Of a DNA stretch of 64,000 nucleotides, positions 1-11,246 are shown piece after piece; position 1 is the first letter of the stretch, and each line of letters starts with the position of its first letter. The stretch spans positions 19,231,704-19,295,703 of the forward strand of contig NC_088304.1 in assembly GCF_032854445.1 (NCBI RefSeq), read 5' to 3'. Under the pieces are notes generated by a model, which was not told the DNA's origin, made no database searches, and worked only from the letters and a program-made list of their open reading frames with translations. Origin of the DNA: Liolophura sinensis. Lineage: Eukaryota; Mollusca; Polyplacophora; Chitonida; Chitonidae. Both the position numbers and the translations under genes were made by a program.

Positions 1-944
1 TGACTCGGATATCGGGTGTGTAGCAACTGCTGACTAAACACTAACATGAATGACAAAAAGTGTATTTGTATAATTTGAACTGCATGTCTAAGTAGGTCTA
101 AGGTCTACTGGAGAGATGAATGCAGTTTGGGCTGAGACGGTAGGCCGACTGTGCGTAAATAAATCATTGTAAACGATCTCAAAATAATATATTATGCAGT
201 ATATTTCACTTCATCGAGTGAATGGGTAAAGGCTATGTCACAGCTTGGGCCACACAATCTGATATCAGTATGTTTGATTGGCTAAAATTCTTAAGATGGC
301 TGCCTAAGTTCACACCAGCCAGTTATGCAGTATTGTCATTTTGTTCTACAGTGTTGTTCGGTGAAATCTCATTAAAGTAATAAAGTATGATACTTTTTAG
401 AAAGCTTGACTATCCAGCTTTCAATTGAAATATGTTTTAGCCAGGTGCTGTCTTGTCCTTCGATCACTTGTCAAATAAATAAATGTAGTCACACTGTTGC
501 ATTGAACATGTACAGGTACGCATGTGAATTGCAGCAGGCCCCAGGGTCATGTAGCTGTCTTTGACTTAAGTCAGACTTTAATAGTTTTAACGTTCTAAAA
601 TTATGCCTCACCTTAAGGATTTTTATTTCAATACTAAAAGTTGTCTGGGATATTCATGATCAACATGAAAATTAGCTTTATAGTTCAAGTCTAAGTCTAG
701 GAATAATAGCTCACGTTAAGACTAAGTCAGATTTAAGACTGTGACAACTGCATTATCCTGGAGCCAGGTACACACAGTGTATATGTACCTCTTCAACTTT
801 GGCTCTGACAAAAACACATGCTAAAAAAGAAAAGAAAAAAAATTTGATTTTATTGTGATGCATGTAGATGTATGTCTAATTTTGTACCCTGTTTATCCCC
901 ATACCTACCTCCTACTCACCTGTTTTTGATCGTTTCTCTTTCAG
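1..944 (+). other. Mondo intron, upstream part
   Basis: No coding exon found; the basic-region exon (HISAEQKRR type) is not here. Only the pyrimidine-rich acceptor tract at the right end is assignable. Confidence 0.6.
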
Positions 945-1032
945 AGTGGCTTTGATGTCATCCATGCTCTCATCCCATCACTCAGTCAAAACCCTAACGC
1001 CAAAGTCAGTAAGGCAGCTATGCTTCAGAAAA
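945..1032 (+). CDS. MLXIP: Mondo exon a: bHLH helix 1 to helix 2 start
   Basis: It is preceded by a pyrimidine-rich tract and CAG and followed by GTAAGC. It is 88 bp and ends in phase 1. It encodes the HLH part just after the basic region, which must lie on an exon before the window start. Confidence 0.93.
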
Positions 1033-4000
1033 GTAAGCTCTTGTGTTTAATCAGTATACACATCTGTCAGTGTTTAATCATTGTTTCTGGTGTTGATTGC
1101 TGTATGCAAAAGAGAGAATATGGCTCAGTACAGATACTGTTTAGTGGCACTTTGCTGAAAATATTTGTAGCAATGTACTGATTCTGTTTTGTAGCAGTTT
1201 GCAGATACGGTAGTGTTTTGTGGGAAAATTCATTTATTTATTTGATTGGTGTTTTACGCAGTACTCGAGAATATTTCACTTATACGACAGTGGCCAGCAT
1301 TATTTCGGGAGGAAAACGGGCAGAGCCCGGGGGAAACCCACAACCATCCGCAGGTTGCTGCCAGACCTTCCCATGTATGGCCGGAGAGGAAGCCAGCATG
1401 AGCTGGACTTGAACTCACATTGACCGCATTGGTGAGAGGCTCTTGGGTCATTATGCTGCGCTAGTGCGCTAACCAACTGAGCCACGGAGGCCCCTTGTGG
1501 GAATGTGATAATATTTGTAGTAGTTTGGTGGTACTGTTTGTAGCAATTTGCAAGTATACCTGAGTACGGGGATAAGATAACCGTCAAATGAATAAATAAA
1601 AAAAGTGAATAAATAAACAAATGTATCTTTCAGTTCCCAAAGTTACTAGTAGTCTGTTGATGTTGCTTTGTGCATCTGGCATATGTTCTAAATCAAATTG
1701 GTGACATTGTTTTGCTTTTCATTCTGTTTACTTTTCATTGTCGCTATCATGTCATGTTACTTAAAAATCCGTGGGGAAAAAAAAAAGTAGGAAAAAAAAG
1801 TTCTAGACATGGTTTCTATACTATGGGTTATTTGGTTTTGTCTTACAGCTGCTGAATATTGTAAGAAGTTAAAGTCAGAGAGAACTCAGATGCAGAATGA
1901 AGCGGAGATTTTAAAGCAAGAGATTGAATCATTAAACTCAGCAATAAAGTGAGTTGTTTTTATTATTTGTCCATGGTGGAGATTTTGTTCAGGAATGGAA
2001 ACTGAGACATGGCCATTATTAATATCTTGATAGCATTGCTTTGTACTGTTTTTTTCATTCTTATAATAACAACTCTCTATGGGAAATTGTCAGATTAGAA
2101 GCAGTGCAGAGATAACATAATATTAGATATCAAAATTATATATTTATTTATTTATTTGATTGGAATTTTACGCCGTACTCAAGAATATTTCACTTATACG
2201 ACGGCGGCCAGCATTATGGTGGGTGGAAACCAGGCAGAGCCCGGGGCAAACCCATGACCATCTGCAGGTTGCTGTCAGATCTTCCCACTTACGGCCGGAG
2301 AGGAAGCCAGCATGAGCTGGACTTGAGCTCACAGCGACCACATTGGTGAGAGACTCCTGGGTCATTACGCTGCGCTGGCGCGCTAACCGACTGTCTTTGA
2401 AACATTGAAACATGTAAATTTACCATTCCCTTCCGGTCAACTTTTAAAACTTGTTCATCCCTAACTTGTATAATATCAGTCGTGATGTCACATATTTATA
2501 TATATATATATATATATATATAAAACCTCCATTAATCAAAAAGGGTTGAGATCTTTGCCATAAAGTGATAACACAGGGCACCAATTATTATTGTTGGATT
2601 CTTACTATTGATATATTTCTTTCAAAATTTCTTTGGTACTTGAATATCTGTGAAACAAATGATATGGTCAAATCAACGGAAAGGGGACAAATTTGTGATA
2701 TATATTCATGTGGAATTTTACCGCGCACAGCTGCTTCATCTTTCTATTTTTAAAAACTGTGTTAATATCAAGGAATTTGACATTGATGCTCATGACAATT
2801 GCATGTTTTGTCATTGACATCTGTTGTATAGCAGTTAACATAAATGTATTATTTTACGTAATTCAGAGTCAGCAATTGTGCTAGGGGCATGTAATTTGCG
2901 ACTATTTAAGCATTTGAACAAACAGTTAGAACAAAACTGTGAGGTAAATGGACCATAGGTCTGACCATTTGATAATTATCACACTGTTGTTGCTACTCTG
3001 GCTTTACTCCCTATGCTGTAAGTCTTGTGTAATATTATATTGTGTAATATCTGGGGTTTTTTTTGATACCTACGCTTATGACAAATGCATGATTTACCGG
3101 TGTAATATCTGGTTTGTTTGTTACTTATGCTCATGACAAATGCACAATTTACCTGTGTAATGGCTGTTTTGTTTGTTACCTATGCTTATGACAAATGCAT
3201 GATTTACCGGTGTAATATCTGTTTTGTTTGTTACTTATGCTCATGACAAATGCACGATTTACGTGTGTCATATCTATTTTGTTTCTCTCTAGTGTGTGCC
3301 AACTTCAGCTTCCTGCCACAGGTGTTCCTGTTACCAGGCAACGGGCTGACAAAATGAAGGAAATGTTTGAGGAGTATGTGAAGAATCGAACTCTGCAGAA
3401 TTGGAAATTTTGGATTGTATCCTTTTTATGAAATCATGAATTTGCTCCTTTGTCTTTCTGGGTGATGTTCTGAATTCCTGGTCAGTTGTTTTTGTAAAGT
3501 AATTCTTGCCATAACTAAATAAGCTGGTGTTGGCTTGAACATGAATGAAGAAACATGTACATCGATTTTGAAAGTTGAAACAGCAACATATGCTTTCTGT
3601 TTCGTTCTTTTTTTTTGCCAACATTTAAATGTTTTGTATAATGACTGACTGCTGATCTGGGAGGCCTGTTTTACAAAACATCCTAAATTGCACCTGGCAT
3701 AACTTTCATGGTAACATCTAGTGGAGAGATCATGCTGGCTTCCTCTCCGGCCGTAGGTGGGAAGGTCTGCCAGCAACCTGCGGATGGTCGTGGGTTTCCC
3801 CTGGGCTCTGCCCGGTATCCTCCCACCATAATTCTGGCCACCGTCGTATAAGTGAAATATTGTTGAGTACGGCGTAAAACACCAATCAAATAAATCAATC
3901 AAATAAATCTAGTGGAGAGATACGTGACCAGAGCATATGCACATGGCGTAATGTTGTGAGACGGCTATGTAAAGTGGCTCTACAGTTCCTCACTCTATCC

Positions 4001-5656
4001 AGTTAGATCAAGAGTAAAAGCATTTGATTTATCACGCTAATCTTTTGTGATTGATTTTCAAGGTGTTACAAAGGTAACACAGCTTAGGAAGTTTTTCTGA
4101 ATTATCTATATTTGCCTTAACATTTCTACAGTTCAGTATTATTATTCGATCGCTGTTTGATTCGTATAACAGCATGGTGTCTACAGTGAGTCTGGATGAG
4201 ATGTGTCGTACAGCCCTGGCCTGGCTAGATCAGCACTGCTCTCTTGTCGCCCTCAGACCAAGTAAGTCTCTCCCCACACTGAGATGCTGGCCTTACAATG
4301 ATCAGGGGGCCTCCGTGGCTCAGTTGGTTAGCACGCTAGCGCAGCGTAATGACCCAGGAGCTTCTCACCAATGCGGTCGCTGTGAGTTCAAGTCCAGCTC
4401 ATGCTGGCTTCCTCTCCAGCCGTAAGTGGGAAGGTCTGAGAACAACCTGCAGATGGTCATGGGTTTCCCCCGGGCTGTGCCCGGTTTCCACCCACCATAA
4501 TGCTGGCTGCCGTCGTATAAGTGAAATATTTTTGAGTACGGCGTAAAACACCAATCACATAAATAAATAAGTACAGTGATTAGGGATATTCATTTCGTGC
4601 TAGCCTCAGACATGGCATTTTTACTGCTGAACCCATTACCATCTGTTGTCTTTTCCATCTTTATTAAACGGCCATACCTTTGAGCCTATTCATGAAAAAT
4701 TCATGAAGATGCGTACTGTTCAGTATAGCGATCATGTCACTGATGACGGAATAAGTTGGTCCTCTCACATTACACTACTTTTTGGTATAAAGGGTGTGGG
4801 AGGTGGGACTTTTTTGAGAATTCTCTGCCTCTTAGGGACTGATGTCAGTATGCGGTTGATGGTAGCATTGCGAGAAGTACATCAAGTTTGATGGAGACCA
4901 GTTGCCAGTGTGGCGGACACGTTGAGCTTACCCTGGGGGTGAAATTCTATATATGTCACATATGAGAAAATCTTGCCAACTTCTAGTTGTTTTCTTTGGG
5001 CACTCTCACTTCATCCACCTACATGAAACCGACACCTGTCTTATAAGTGAAAACTTTTATACTTTAAAGAATCCAATGACATAAATAACTATATCAAAAT
5101 AGATTGAGGTAGATATTCGGTGGATTTCAAAATGATTTATTTATTTATTTATTTGATTGGTGTTTCATGCTGTACTCAAGAATATTTCACTTATACGACA
5201 GCGGCCAGCATTATGGTGGGTGGAAACCGGGCACAGCCCGGGGGAAACCCACGACCATCCACAGGTTGCTGACAGACCTTCCCACTTACGGCCGGAGAGG
5301 AAGCCAGCATGAGCTGGACTTGAACTCACAGCGACCGCATTGGTGAGAGGCTGCTGGGTCATTACGCTGCGCTAGCGCACTAACCGACTGAGCCACGGAG
5401 GCCCCTGATTTCAAAATGAAGAAAGCTTACTTGTGTTATTTTGTGAGACGTGAGACAAGTGTCGCAGTAAAGGTAGGAGTTTGTGTCACCTCTGTCCTTA
5501 TTAGTACTTCTCATTTTTCTTCTTGCAGCTGTGTTGAATTCTTTGCGGCACCTGAGTACAACGACCAGTATTTTGTCCGATCCGTCGCAAGTTCCCGAGC
5601 AGGTGACACGAGCTGTGACGCGGCAAAACTCCTCAGATAAGCCAAATCAGACGTAG
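945..5656 (+). CDS. MLXIP: Mondo/ChREBP-like bHLH-zip transcription factor, C-terminal part (5' partial)
   Basis: Five exons join in frame (945-1032, 1849-1948, 3293-3416, 4132-4261, 5529-5656) and give 189 C-terminal residues ending at TAG. Every intron is GT-AG, with phases 1, 2, 0, 1. The product starts at helix 1 of the bHLH (SGFDVIHALIPSL), runs through the loop and helix 2 (KVSKAAMLQKTAEY), a zipper (LKSERTQMQNEAEILKQEI) and then the conserved Mondo tail (LPATGVPVT, NRTLQNWKFWI, MVSTVSLDEMC, LAWLDQHCSL). That tail is the dimerisation and cytoplasmic-retention region shared by MLXIP and MLXIPL and is much closer to them than to MLX. In the known family the protein pairs with MLX and binds carbohydrate response elements in response to glucose phosphates. 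Invertebrates usually have one Mondo gene, so the vertebrate A/B split does not apply. The basic region and N-terminal glucose-sensing part lie upstream of the window. Confidence 0.93.
1227..1494 (-). mobile_element. tRNA-headed SINE, full length
   Basis: Reverse-complement copy of the main SINE. Its sense strand has a tRNA-like head (GGGGCCTCCGTGGCTCAG, box A; GAGTTCAAGTCC, box B), a conserved body (GTGAAATATTCTTGAG) and an AAATAAAT tail. The 9-bp target duplication TTGTGGGAA lies at 1218-1226 and 1495-1503. It sits in a Mondo intron. Confidence 0.92.
1849..1948 (+). CDS. MLXIP: Mondo exon b: helix 2 end and leucine zipper
   Basis: The acceptor is TTACAG and the donor GTGAGT. It is 100 bp, phase 1 to phase 2. 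It encodes AEYCKKLKSERT onward, a helix with heptad-spaced hydrophobics typical of the Mondo zipper. Confidence 0.93.
2141..2393 (-). mobile_element. tRNA-headed SINE, head slightly truncated
   Basis: Body and tail match the family; the head stops at CTAACCGACTG. In a Mondo intron. Confidence 0.88.
2496..2523. repeat. (TA)n microsatellite
   Basis: About 13 TA units in a Mondo intron. Confidence 0.9.
3043..3292 (+). repeat. 55-bp tandem repeat, about 4.5 copies
   Basis: Units begin TGTAATATCTG near 3046, 3101, 3156, 3211 and 3266. The last, degenerate unit supplies the pyrimidine tract of the Mondo exon c acceptor. Confidence 0.85.
3293..3416 (+). CDS. MLXIP: Mondo exon c: post-zipper conserved tail
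   Basis: The acceptor is CTCTCTAG and the donor GTATCC. It is 124 bp, phase 2 to phase 0. It encodes LPATGVPVT and the NRTLQNWKFWI signature. The acceptor sits at the end of a 55-bp tandem repeat. Confidence 0.93.
3731..3907 (+). mobile_element. SINE, 5'-truncated, with 14-bp target duplication
   Basis: The tRNA head is absent. The perfect duplication TCTAGTGGAGAGAT lies at 3717-3730 and 3908-3921. In a Mondo intron. Confidence 0.92.
4132..4261 (+). CDS. MLXIP: Mondo exon d: FSIIIRSLFDSYN to CSLVALRP
   Basis: The acceptor is TTCTACAG and the donor GTAAGT. It is 130 bp, phase 0 to phase 1. It continues the MLXIP tail helix bundle. Confidence 0.93.
4307..4571 (+). mobile_element. tRNA-headed SINE, full length, sense orientation
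   Basis: Complete head with box A and box B, body and AAATAAATAA tail. Imperfect 13-bp duplication (TACAATGATCAGG / TACAGTGATTAGG) at 4294-4306 and 4572-4584. Confidence 0.92.
5136..5406 (-). mobile_element. tRNA-headed SINE, full length
   Basis: Perfect 13-bp duplication GATTTCAAAATGA at 5123-5135 and 5407-5419. It ends about 120 bp before the last Mondo exon. Confidence 0.93.
5529..5656 (+). CDS. MLXIP: Mondo last coding exon with TAG stop
   Basis: The acceptor is TTCTTGCAG. It encodes VLNSLRHLSTTTSILSDP, VPEQVTRAV and a short polar tail, then TAG at 5654-5656. The VPEQVTRAVT stretch matches the family C terminus. Confidence 0.93.
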
Positions 5657-6246
5657 TCTCGCATACGTGTAGAGACAAGAGGAAAAGAAAGAGCAAGAGA
5701 GAGAGAATTTCACATCTCAATATCAACAGGAGCATATATGGTGCTGTCAGACTGATATGTGCGGTGCATTCACCCTGCATATTCCCACAAAAACTGAAAC
5801 AAAAGTTTACATTTCTGTGGAAGTTCTGCCTGTGTGAAGTTAGATATGGGGTACAGCAATAACAGCCAGCTGCTGACAATTGCCTTGTTCAGTTTTTGGA
5901 AATGTAGGGCTGAATGCCTTGGCAGACTAGTTGCTGGATGAATCTGCTTTTTCTTAAGGAAAAGAACAGATTCTACTTGGGATAACTGGTTTTCCAGTGA
6001 CAGAACTGGTTTTTCCTTCTTAAAAGTAATTTTCATTTGATGGAATTGAAGACAACTAGTATTTCTTCAATGAAAATGCTTCATTAACATCATTAATGAA
6101 ATCATTAACATAGCTTGATTTGTCTTCAAAGATTCTGCTGGATTCATTCAATCAAAGTTGGTTGGCCTTTGTGTGGAGAAATTGAATGTGTGCAAAGCTA
6201 CTTTGTACTTCAGCAAAACCTGTGAGCAGCACATGGAAAGTGTTTC

Positions 6247-6860
6247 AAGTGGAGAGTGCAGCAAGTGAGAGCACAGATCATGAAGAGCTCGACATGTGGA
6301 GAGTGCTACATGTGGAGAGTGCCCATCATGAAGAGCTTGACATGCGGAGAGTGCAGCAAGTGGAAAGTGCCCATCATGAAGAGCTCAACATGTGTAGAGT
6401 GCAGTATGTGGAGAGTACAGCAAGTGAGAGTGCCGATCTTGAAGAGCTCAACATGTGAAGAGTGCAGCAAGGGGAGAGTGCCCATCATGAAGAGCTCGAC
6501 ATGTGGAGAGTGCTGCATGTGGAGAGTGCCCATCATGAAGAGCTTGACATGTGGAGAGTGCAGCAAGGGGAGAGTGCAGATCATGAAGATCTCGACACGT
6601 GGAGAGTGCAGATCATGAACAGCTCGACATATGGAGAGTGCAGGATATGGAGAGTGCCGATCATGAAGATCTCGCATGTGGAGAGTGCAGCAAGTGAAGA
6701 GTGCAGATCATGAAGAGCTCAACAAGTGGAGAGTGCAGATCATGAAGAGCTCGACATATTGGAGAGTTCAGCATGTGGAGAGTCAGCATGTGGAGAGTTC
6801 AGCATGTGGAGGGTACAGATCATGGAGAGCTCAGTATGTGGGGAGAGCAGAACGTGGAAA
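6247..6860 (+). repeat. Tandem array in the Mondo 3' UTR region
   Basis: Imperfect units built from GTGGAGAGTGC and ATCATGAAGAGCTCGACAT, with spacing of about 30-60 bp. Several frames stay open on both strands because of this; they are not genes. Confidence 0.85.
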
Positions 6861-7675
6861 ATGCTGGTTTCACAATCCAAAAAGTTATTGTACAGAGACG
6901 ATTTCTCCAAGAAGCGTGTCAAGAAACTTTAATTCTTTTTGGAGAAATAAAATTTTTGGAAAGATGACTTGAAAAAGTGCTGCTTTCATAAGACGGGAAC
7001 CTGGGGGTGAGAGAAGGTGGGGTCACATGGAGATCTGGATTCTTCAGAAAATGTATGGTGAAACTGTTATTACTTTGGGGAAACAAAGGATGCCTTTGAA
7101 AGGTACTGTGTTAATCACTGTAACACCTAGACTCACTTGGAAAACTGATTTCTTCAATGCCAGAAGGAATTTCTTTTAAGAAGGAAACTGGATTCATCTG
7201 GATACAGCTGGAAAGAGCCAGATTTGTTTTGGCCTAGTTAGAACTCATTTACAGTGGAAAGCTGTCGATGAGATCACTTTAAGATGGAAACTGAAGTCAG
7301 TTAGAGAGAGCTGGAAAAAGTGAGATTTGCTTTGGTTTGGAGAAAACTAGATTGAGCTGGAATCGCTAGCTCCGCCATGTTTTTCCCTAATGGGGTTAAT
7401 TTATACGCTGCTAACTCTGATTTAGAGTGGACAGACAGTTTGTAGACTATTCTTATTGCATTATGAGAAAATGTGTTTCCTATAGAAAAAAAAACTACAA
7501 GGTGAAAGTCAAGCATGTTTTTATGTAATGCGTAAATGAATTGGATTTCAGTACAATTGGATGTTTTGTGTCCAATGGTTGAATTTAGGTTCTGTGCTGA
7601 TAGAGAGAGTCTTCCTGTGTTTCGAAGCGCGTGACTATTTTTATTCTTCAAATGGTATACTGTATAAAGTTTGTA

Positions 7676-7681
7676 AATAAA
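7676..7681 (+). terminator. Candidate poly(A) signal for Mondo
   Basis: AATAAA is followed within about 15 bases by a T/G-rich stretch (TTTGTCATGTGTTTG). An alternative AATAAA lies at 6946-6951. Confidence 0.4.
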
Positions 7682-7700
7682 TTTGTCATGTGTTTGAAAT

Positions 7701-8122
7701 GCATTTGAAGCCTACAAAACTCATCCCATTGATTGATTTGTCAGCTGCTTGTGATTTGATTGGCTAGCAACTTTGTTCTGAAGACCATTGTTGCTGTACT
7801 GCTGTGAGATAGCCAATCAGAAGCCTTTGCCATAATTAATGTTTTCATACATGCACATATACCTGCATATTGATACAGAACTGCTTGGCTTTTCAGTGTT
7901 TTATGTTTGTCCAATTCTTCAGCTGAATTAAAGACGACAGTAATGTAGGTCAGAAAAACTTGGGCACCTACCTGCACTTGAAAGGCATACAAAACTGTGT
8001 GCTGCGCATTATTGGACTGAATCATTGGAGACTGGCGTCGGGCTTTGCCTCTCATACATGTAGTGTAACTGGATGCATGGATACTGAGTGATGGAGAGGA
8101 GAGGCTAAATATATGTAAGCCC
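7701..8122. other. No gene seen
   Basis: AT-rich sequence just past the candidate Mondo poly(A) site. Nothing recognisable. Confidence 0.5.
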
Positions 8123-8270
8123 GGGGCCAGCTTTCAGAAAAATTTGTAAATGAGTTCTTGCTTTATTTCGTAAATGACGTTTCCTTATGGTGCTATAACC
8201 TAGACAGCGTCTTTTATGAAAAAAAAGTTAAAAGAAATATTGGCGTACAAAGTTTTGTGAAAGTGTCCCT
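8123..8270 (-). mobile_element. MITE-like element, family B, copy 1
   Basis: Ends are inverted: GGGGCCAGCTTTCAG at the left, and AAGTGTCCCT at the right. The interior, read on the minus strand, matches the copy at 50444-50595 (GGTTATAG-CACCATAA region). Confidence 0.65.
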
Positions 8271-8907
8271 AGAGCTTTGTGTATTGCCTGAATCCTGTCC
8301 TGTGTAGGAGTATTGGGATTTGCCATCACAGCATCATTGTGATGTCCTTTTGTGCTGTGATGTTGTTGCTTTACGCCACTTAAAGTAAGATGGTATATAC
8401 AATAATTAATATTATACATAACCCATTACTTTTTTTGCATAAAATATGTAGTTCTCTGGATTTTTGAAGTGACTTAATTCAGTAAATCAAGTGACCCTTT
8501 GTGGATGATTTTCAGTATTGATTAGTCCTGAAATAACCTGCACCTGGCAATTTGAAATTCCCATAAATTTCTGTCCACTGTATAAGAAATGAAATGGAGG
8601 GGTTATGGTGAATGGCCTAACATTTCTCACCTGACAAAGCAGCAAAGTTTCACCTGGTTCTGAGTAGGCTGTTTTTTTTTTTGTTTTTTTTTTTTAGACG
8701 AATGTTTTTGAGATAAGTATCTACAGTAGGCTCATATCATACTGGAAGTTTCAGTGCCAAAAGTAATGTTTCATGACATTTAAAAATGATGCTTTTTTGG
8801 GGTGAAATATTACAAAATGTAGGTCATATGTTGTAGTTGAGGTTGACATGAATGTTCGTCCAATCAGACTGTATATTCATAAACATGATTTGTCCTAACT
8901 CATCTGT

Positions 8908-9005
8908 GGCCGCTTGCACAAAGTGATCGTAGGCTAAAAACAAACGTGTATGTTGCCATGGTAGCTACGATCAACTTAGCCTACAATCTCCCTGTGCAAT
9001 AGGCC
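8908..9005. mobile_element. Palindromic element, family C, copy 1
   Basis: Left end GGCCGCTTGCACAAAG and right end CTGTGCAATAGGCC are inverted, followed inward by TCGTAGGCTAA and TTAGCCTACAA. The arms pair over about 30 bp with mismatches. Confidence 0.65.
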
Positions 9006-9465
9006 CAGGTCTATACGTATATTGTAACTGATGAGTATGAAATGTACATGTATAGGACATTAAATCTAACTTAAATACACAACAATCGGCTACTTATCTG
9101 AACTAAGGTGTCCTCGTGATTTGTCACCCTAAATGCTCCAGCTGTGCACCTTGTTACAAGTATTATAACTTTTATAATTTTAGACTGGACAATTTCTGAA
9201 ACTTGTCATCCCAGGAATAGTGAATTTGTGCATAACATGATATGATTTATTGTTTTGACAGTTTGGCAGATAATGATTATTTTCATTCTGATATATTTAT
9301 TAAGAGAGTACAATATAGGGTAGGTGGGTTTGTGTTGTAAAAGTTAACTCTGGAGCAGCTCCTTTTGTCACAACCTCAACCCTTTCTGGCATGGTGGGGC
9401 AAATTGTGCACTGTTGTGGAATGTAAGCCTCAGAAAAAAAATTCAGGAGTCCTTTTTTTAAATGG
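9006..9465. other. No gene seen
   Basis: AT-rich intergenic sequence; only short chance frames. Confidence 0.5.
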
Positions 9466-9786
9466 AATGGAAGAAAATTTATCAAAGCGTTACATGCATG
9501 CTGATTCTGCACCAATGATGATAAAACTCTTCTAAAAAATGTAAAGTTAGTGTTAGAGTCCTAGAGCACATTGTGAGTACCTTCATCATCTGTCCATTCT
9601 TCATGTACACCATCATGCTTCCGACAAGGTTGGTAACTGGTTTGTGGATGGAAGAAAGTTCTTCAATAAGTTACATACAACATTATTCTACACCATTGAT
9701 GATAAAACTCTTCAAAACTATGTAAAGTTAGTGTTAATATCCAACAGCACATTGTGAGAACCGTCATCATCTGTCTATCCATTTCC
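9466..9786 (+). repeat. Two-copy direct repeat, offset about 180 bp
   Basis: Both copies carry GATGATAAAACTCTTC, TGTAAAGTTAGTGTT and CAGCACATTGTGAG-like segments (9466-9600 and 9645-9786) with scattered mismatches. Confidence 0.7.
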
Positions 9787-10282
9787 CATCATGCATCCTG
9801 ATCTGTTTCTCCAAGATGTCGTACATGTACGATGATCGCAAGTAAGACAATGGTAAGGTAATAGTGACATACAAAATATCGTATGACAAATGGTAGGATA
9901 CAGAAAATGTTGTACAAGGCTTTGTGAAGAGACCCAGGTCCTACGTGGATGATCGCTCTTTGGGGGAACGAGGGAACGTTGATCAGAGGTTGTTTTCATG
10001 AATGACCTGATCAATCCGGAATGGATAATGGATGATTTTATCCTGGAAATCATTCTAGCCTAAAGGTTTTATCTGAATTTGATAGAAGTTTTCGATATAA
10101 GACTCTCAGTGTAAATTTCTTTAAAACCCTGATCTTTATCATAAGCCAGAATAATAATAAAAAAAAACAGCATTTCAAACCGACCGACGTCACTTTTTTG
10201 ATATGGTCGGGTTACACTCAGAAAATAAGTTTTGAAGGACAGACCTACCTGCAGCCAATGTACAGCTGTACATGTAGATGTA

Positions 10283-10378
10283 TTTTCTTATTTATTTGAT
10301 TGATGTTTTACGCCGTACTCAAGAATATTTCACTTAAACGACGATGGCCAGCATTATGGTGAGAGGAAACTGGGCAGT
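10283..10378 (-). mobile_element. SINE 3' fragment with 12-bp target duplication
   Basis: Only the tail and start of the body are present, yet CATGTAGATGTA lies on both sides (10271-10282, 10379-10390). This indicates insertion of a severely 5'-truncated copy. Confidence 0.88.
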
Positions 10379-10390
10379 CATGTAGATGTA

Positions 10391-11111
10391 GGATGTAAAT
10401 TGGGACTGCCAAGTTCTGAAAATATCAATTCTGGTTGTAATTTTATGTTTGAAGTATGAATGTGATAGAAAAGCTTTCCCCATCATGCCATAAAATTGAG
10501 GTGAAGAATTGAAGTATCTTTTGAATGCATGTATTACATATAGTATTGTAATTGCAATTAGGTACAGTTTAGTACCTGTTAGAGAGGCCAGTAATCAGTG
10601 TGCAATCATTCACCATTTGCCTGCTCAAAATCTTGTCAAGTTTTCTTTACCTCAACCATGAATCCAATTTTTTGGGCACCAGTACAGCCCACTTGATTAC
10701 ATCAAGTCGAACCACATTACATTATTATCGTGAGGTTTCTCTGATGTGTGTTCGAGGCCTTTTATTCTTCATTCAGTACAGACCCCCAAATTTTCCTACA
10801 TTTCCTGGACTTAAGGTGATGGACTATCTTCATGATCAGTGGGCACTTGACCACTCCTTTAAAGCAGAATTAAGCCATCACCTGTAATTCGTATCATCAT
10901 TGTGGCTGTGTACCTCCTGCAAGATGCATTTGGCTGGTTCTTACTTTTAAAAACGTTCATAATTCATTTTTTGAAGAGAAAAAAAGGGCCAGTTTTTACA
11001 GGGCCATGTACAAAGAAGATGACTAAATACATTTGTATATGATTATAATTTCATTGCATTTTTCATTAAATTTAGAGTAAATCAGTTAATTTCATATATT
11101 CTCAATGTTCA
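10391..11111. other. No gene seen
   Basis: Intergenic. A 95-codon frame at 10600-10887 has no recognisable domain and no coding context. Confidence 0.5.
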
Positions 11112-11246
11112 AGGGCCACATTCACATTTCCCTTAACTTTTTTTCGTAAAAGGCATGGTCTAAATTACAGCGTCATAAAATAAGGTGATTTCTAATACAA
11201 GAGAAGTACTGTAAAACTGATTCACTTCATTTTGTGGAAGTGACTC
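11112..11246 (+). mobile_element. MITE-like element, family B, copy 2
   Basis: Begins AGGGCCACATTCACA and ends TTTGTGGAAGTGACTC, an imperfect inverted pair. The interior resembles the 50444 copy (TTTTTCGTAAAAGGCATGG). Confidence 0.55.

Larger units (their letters stand above)
5657..7700 (+). other. Probable 3' UTR of the Mondo gene
   Basis: No further coding exon is visible after the stop. The stretch holds a tandem array (6247-6860) and two AATAAA signals, at 6946-6951 and 7676-7681. The second is followed by a T/G-rich tract, which suits a cleavage region. The UTR assignment is inferred; no transcript data are available. Confidence 0.5.

Noticed and set aside
3426-3902. 158-codon minus-strand frame
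   Set aside because: It crosses a SINE and its flanks; translated SINE sequence recurs in many frames of the window.
4305-4400. tRNA gene in the Mondo intron
   Set aside because: Box A and box B are present but the sequence continues into a SINE body repeated over 20 times in the window.
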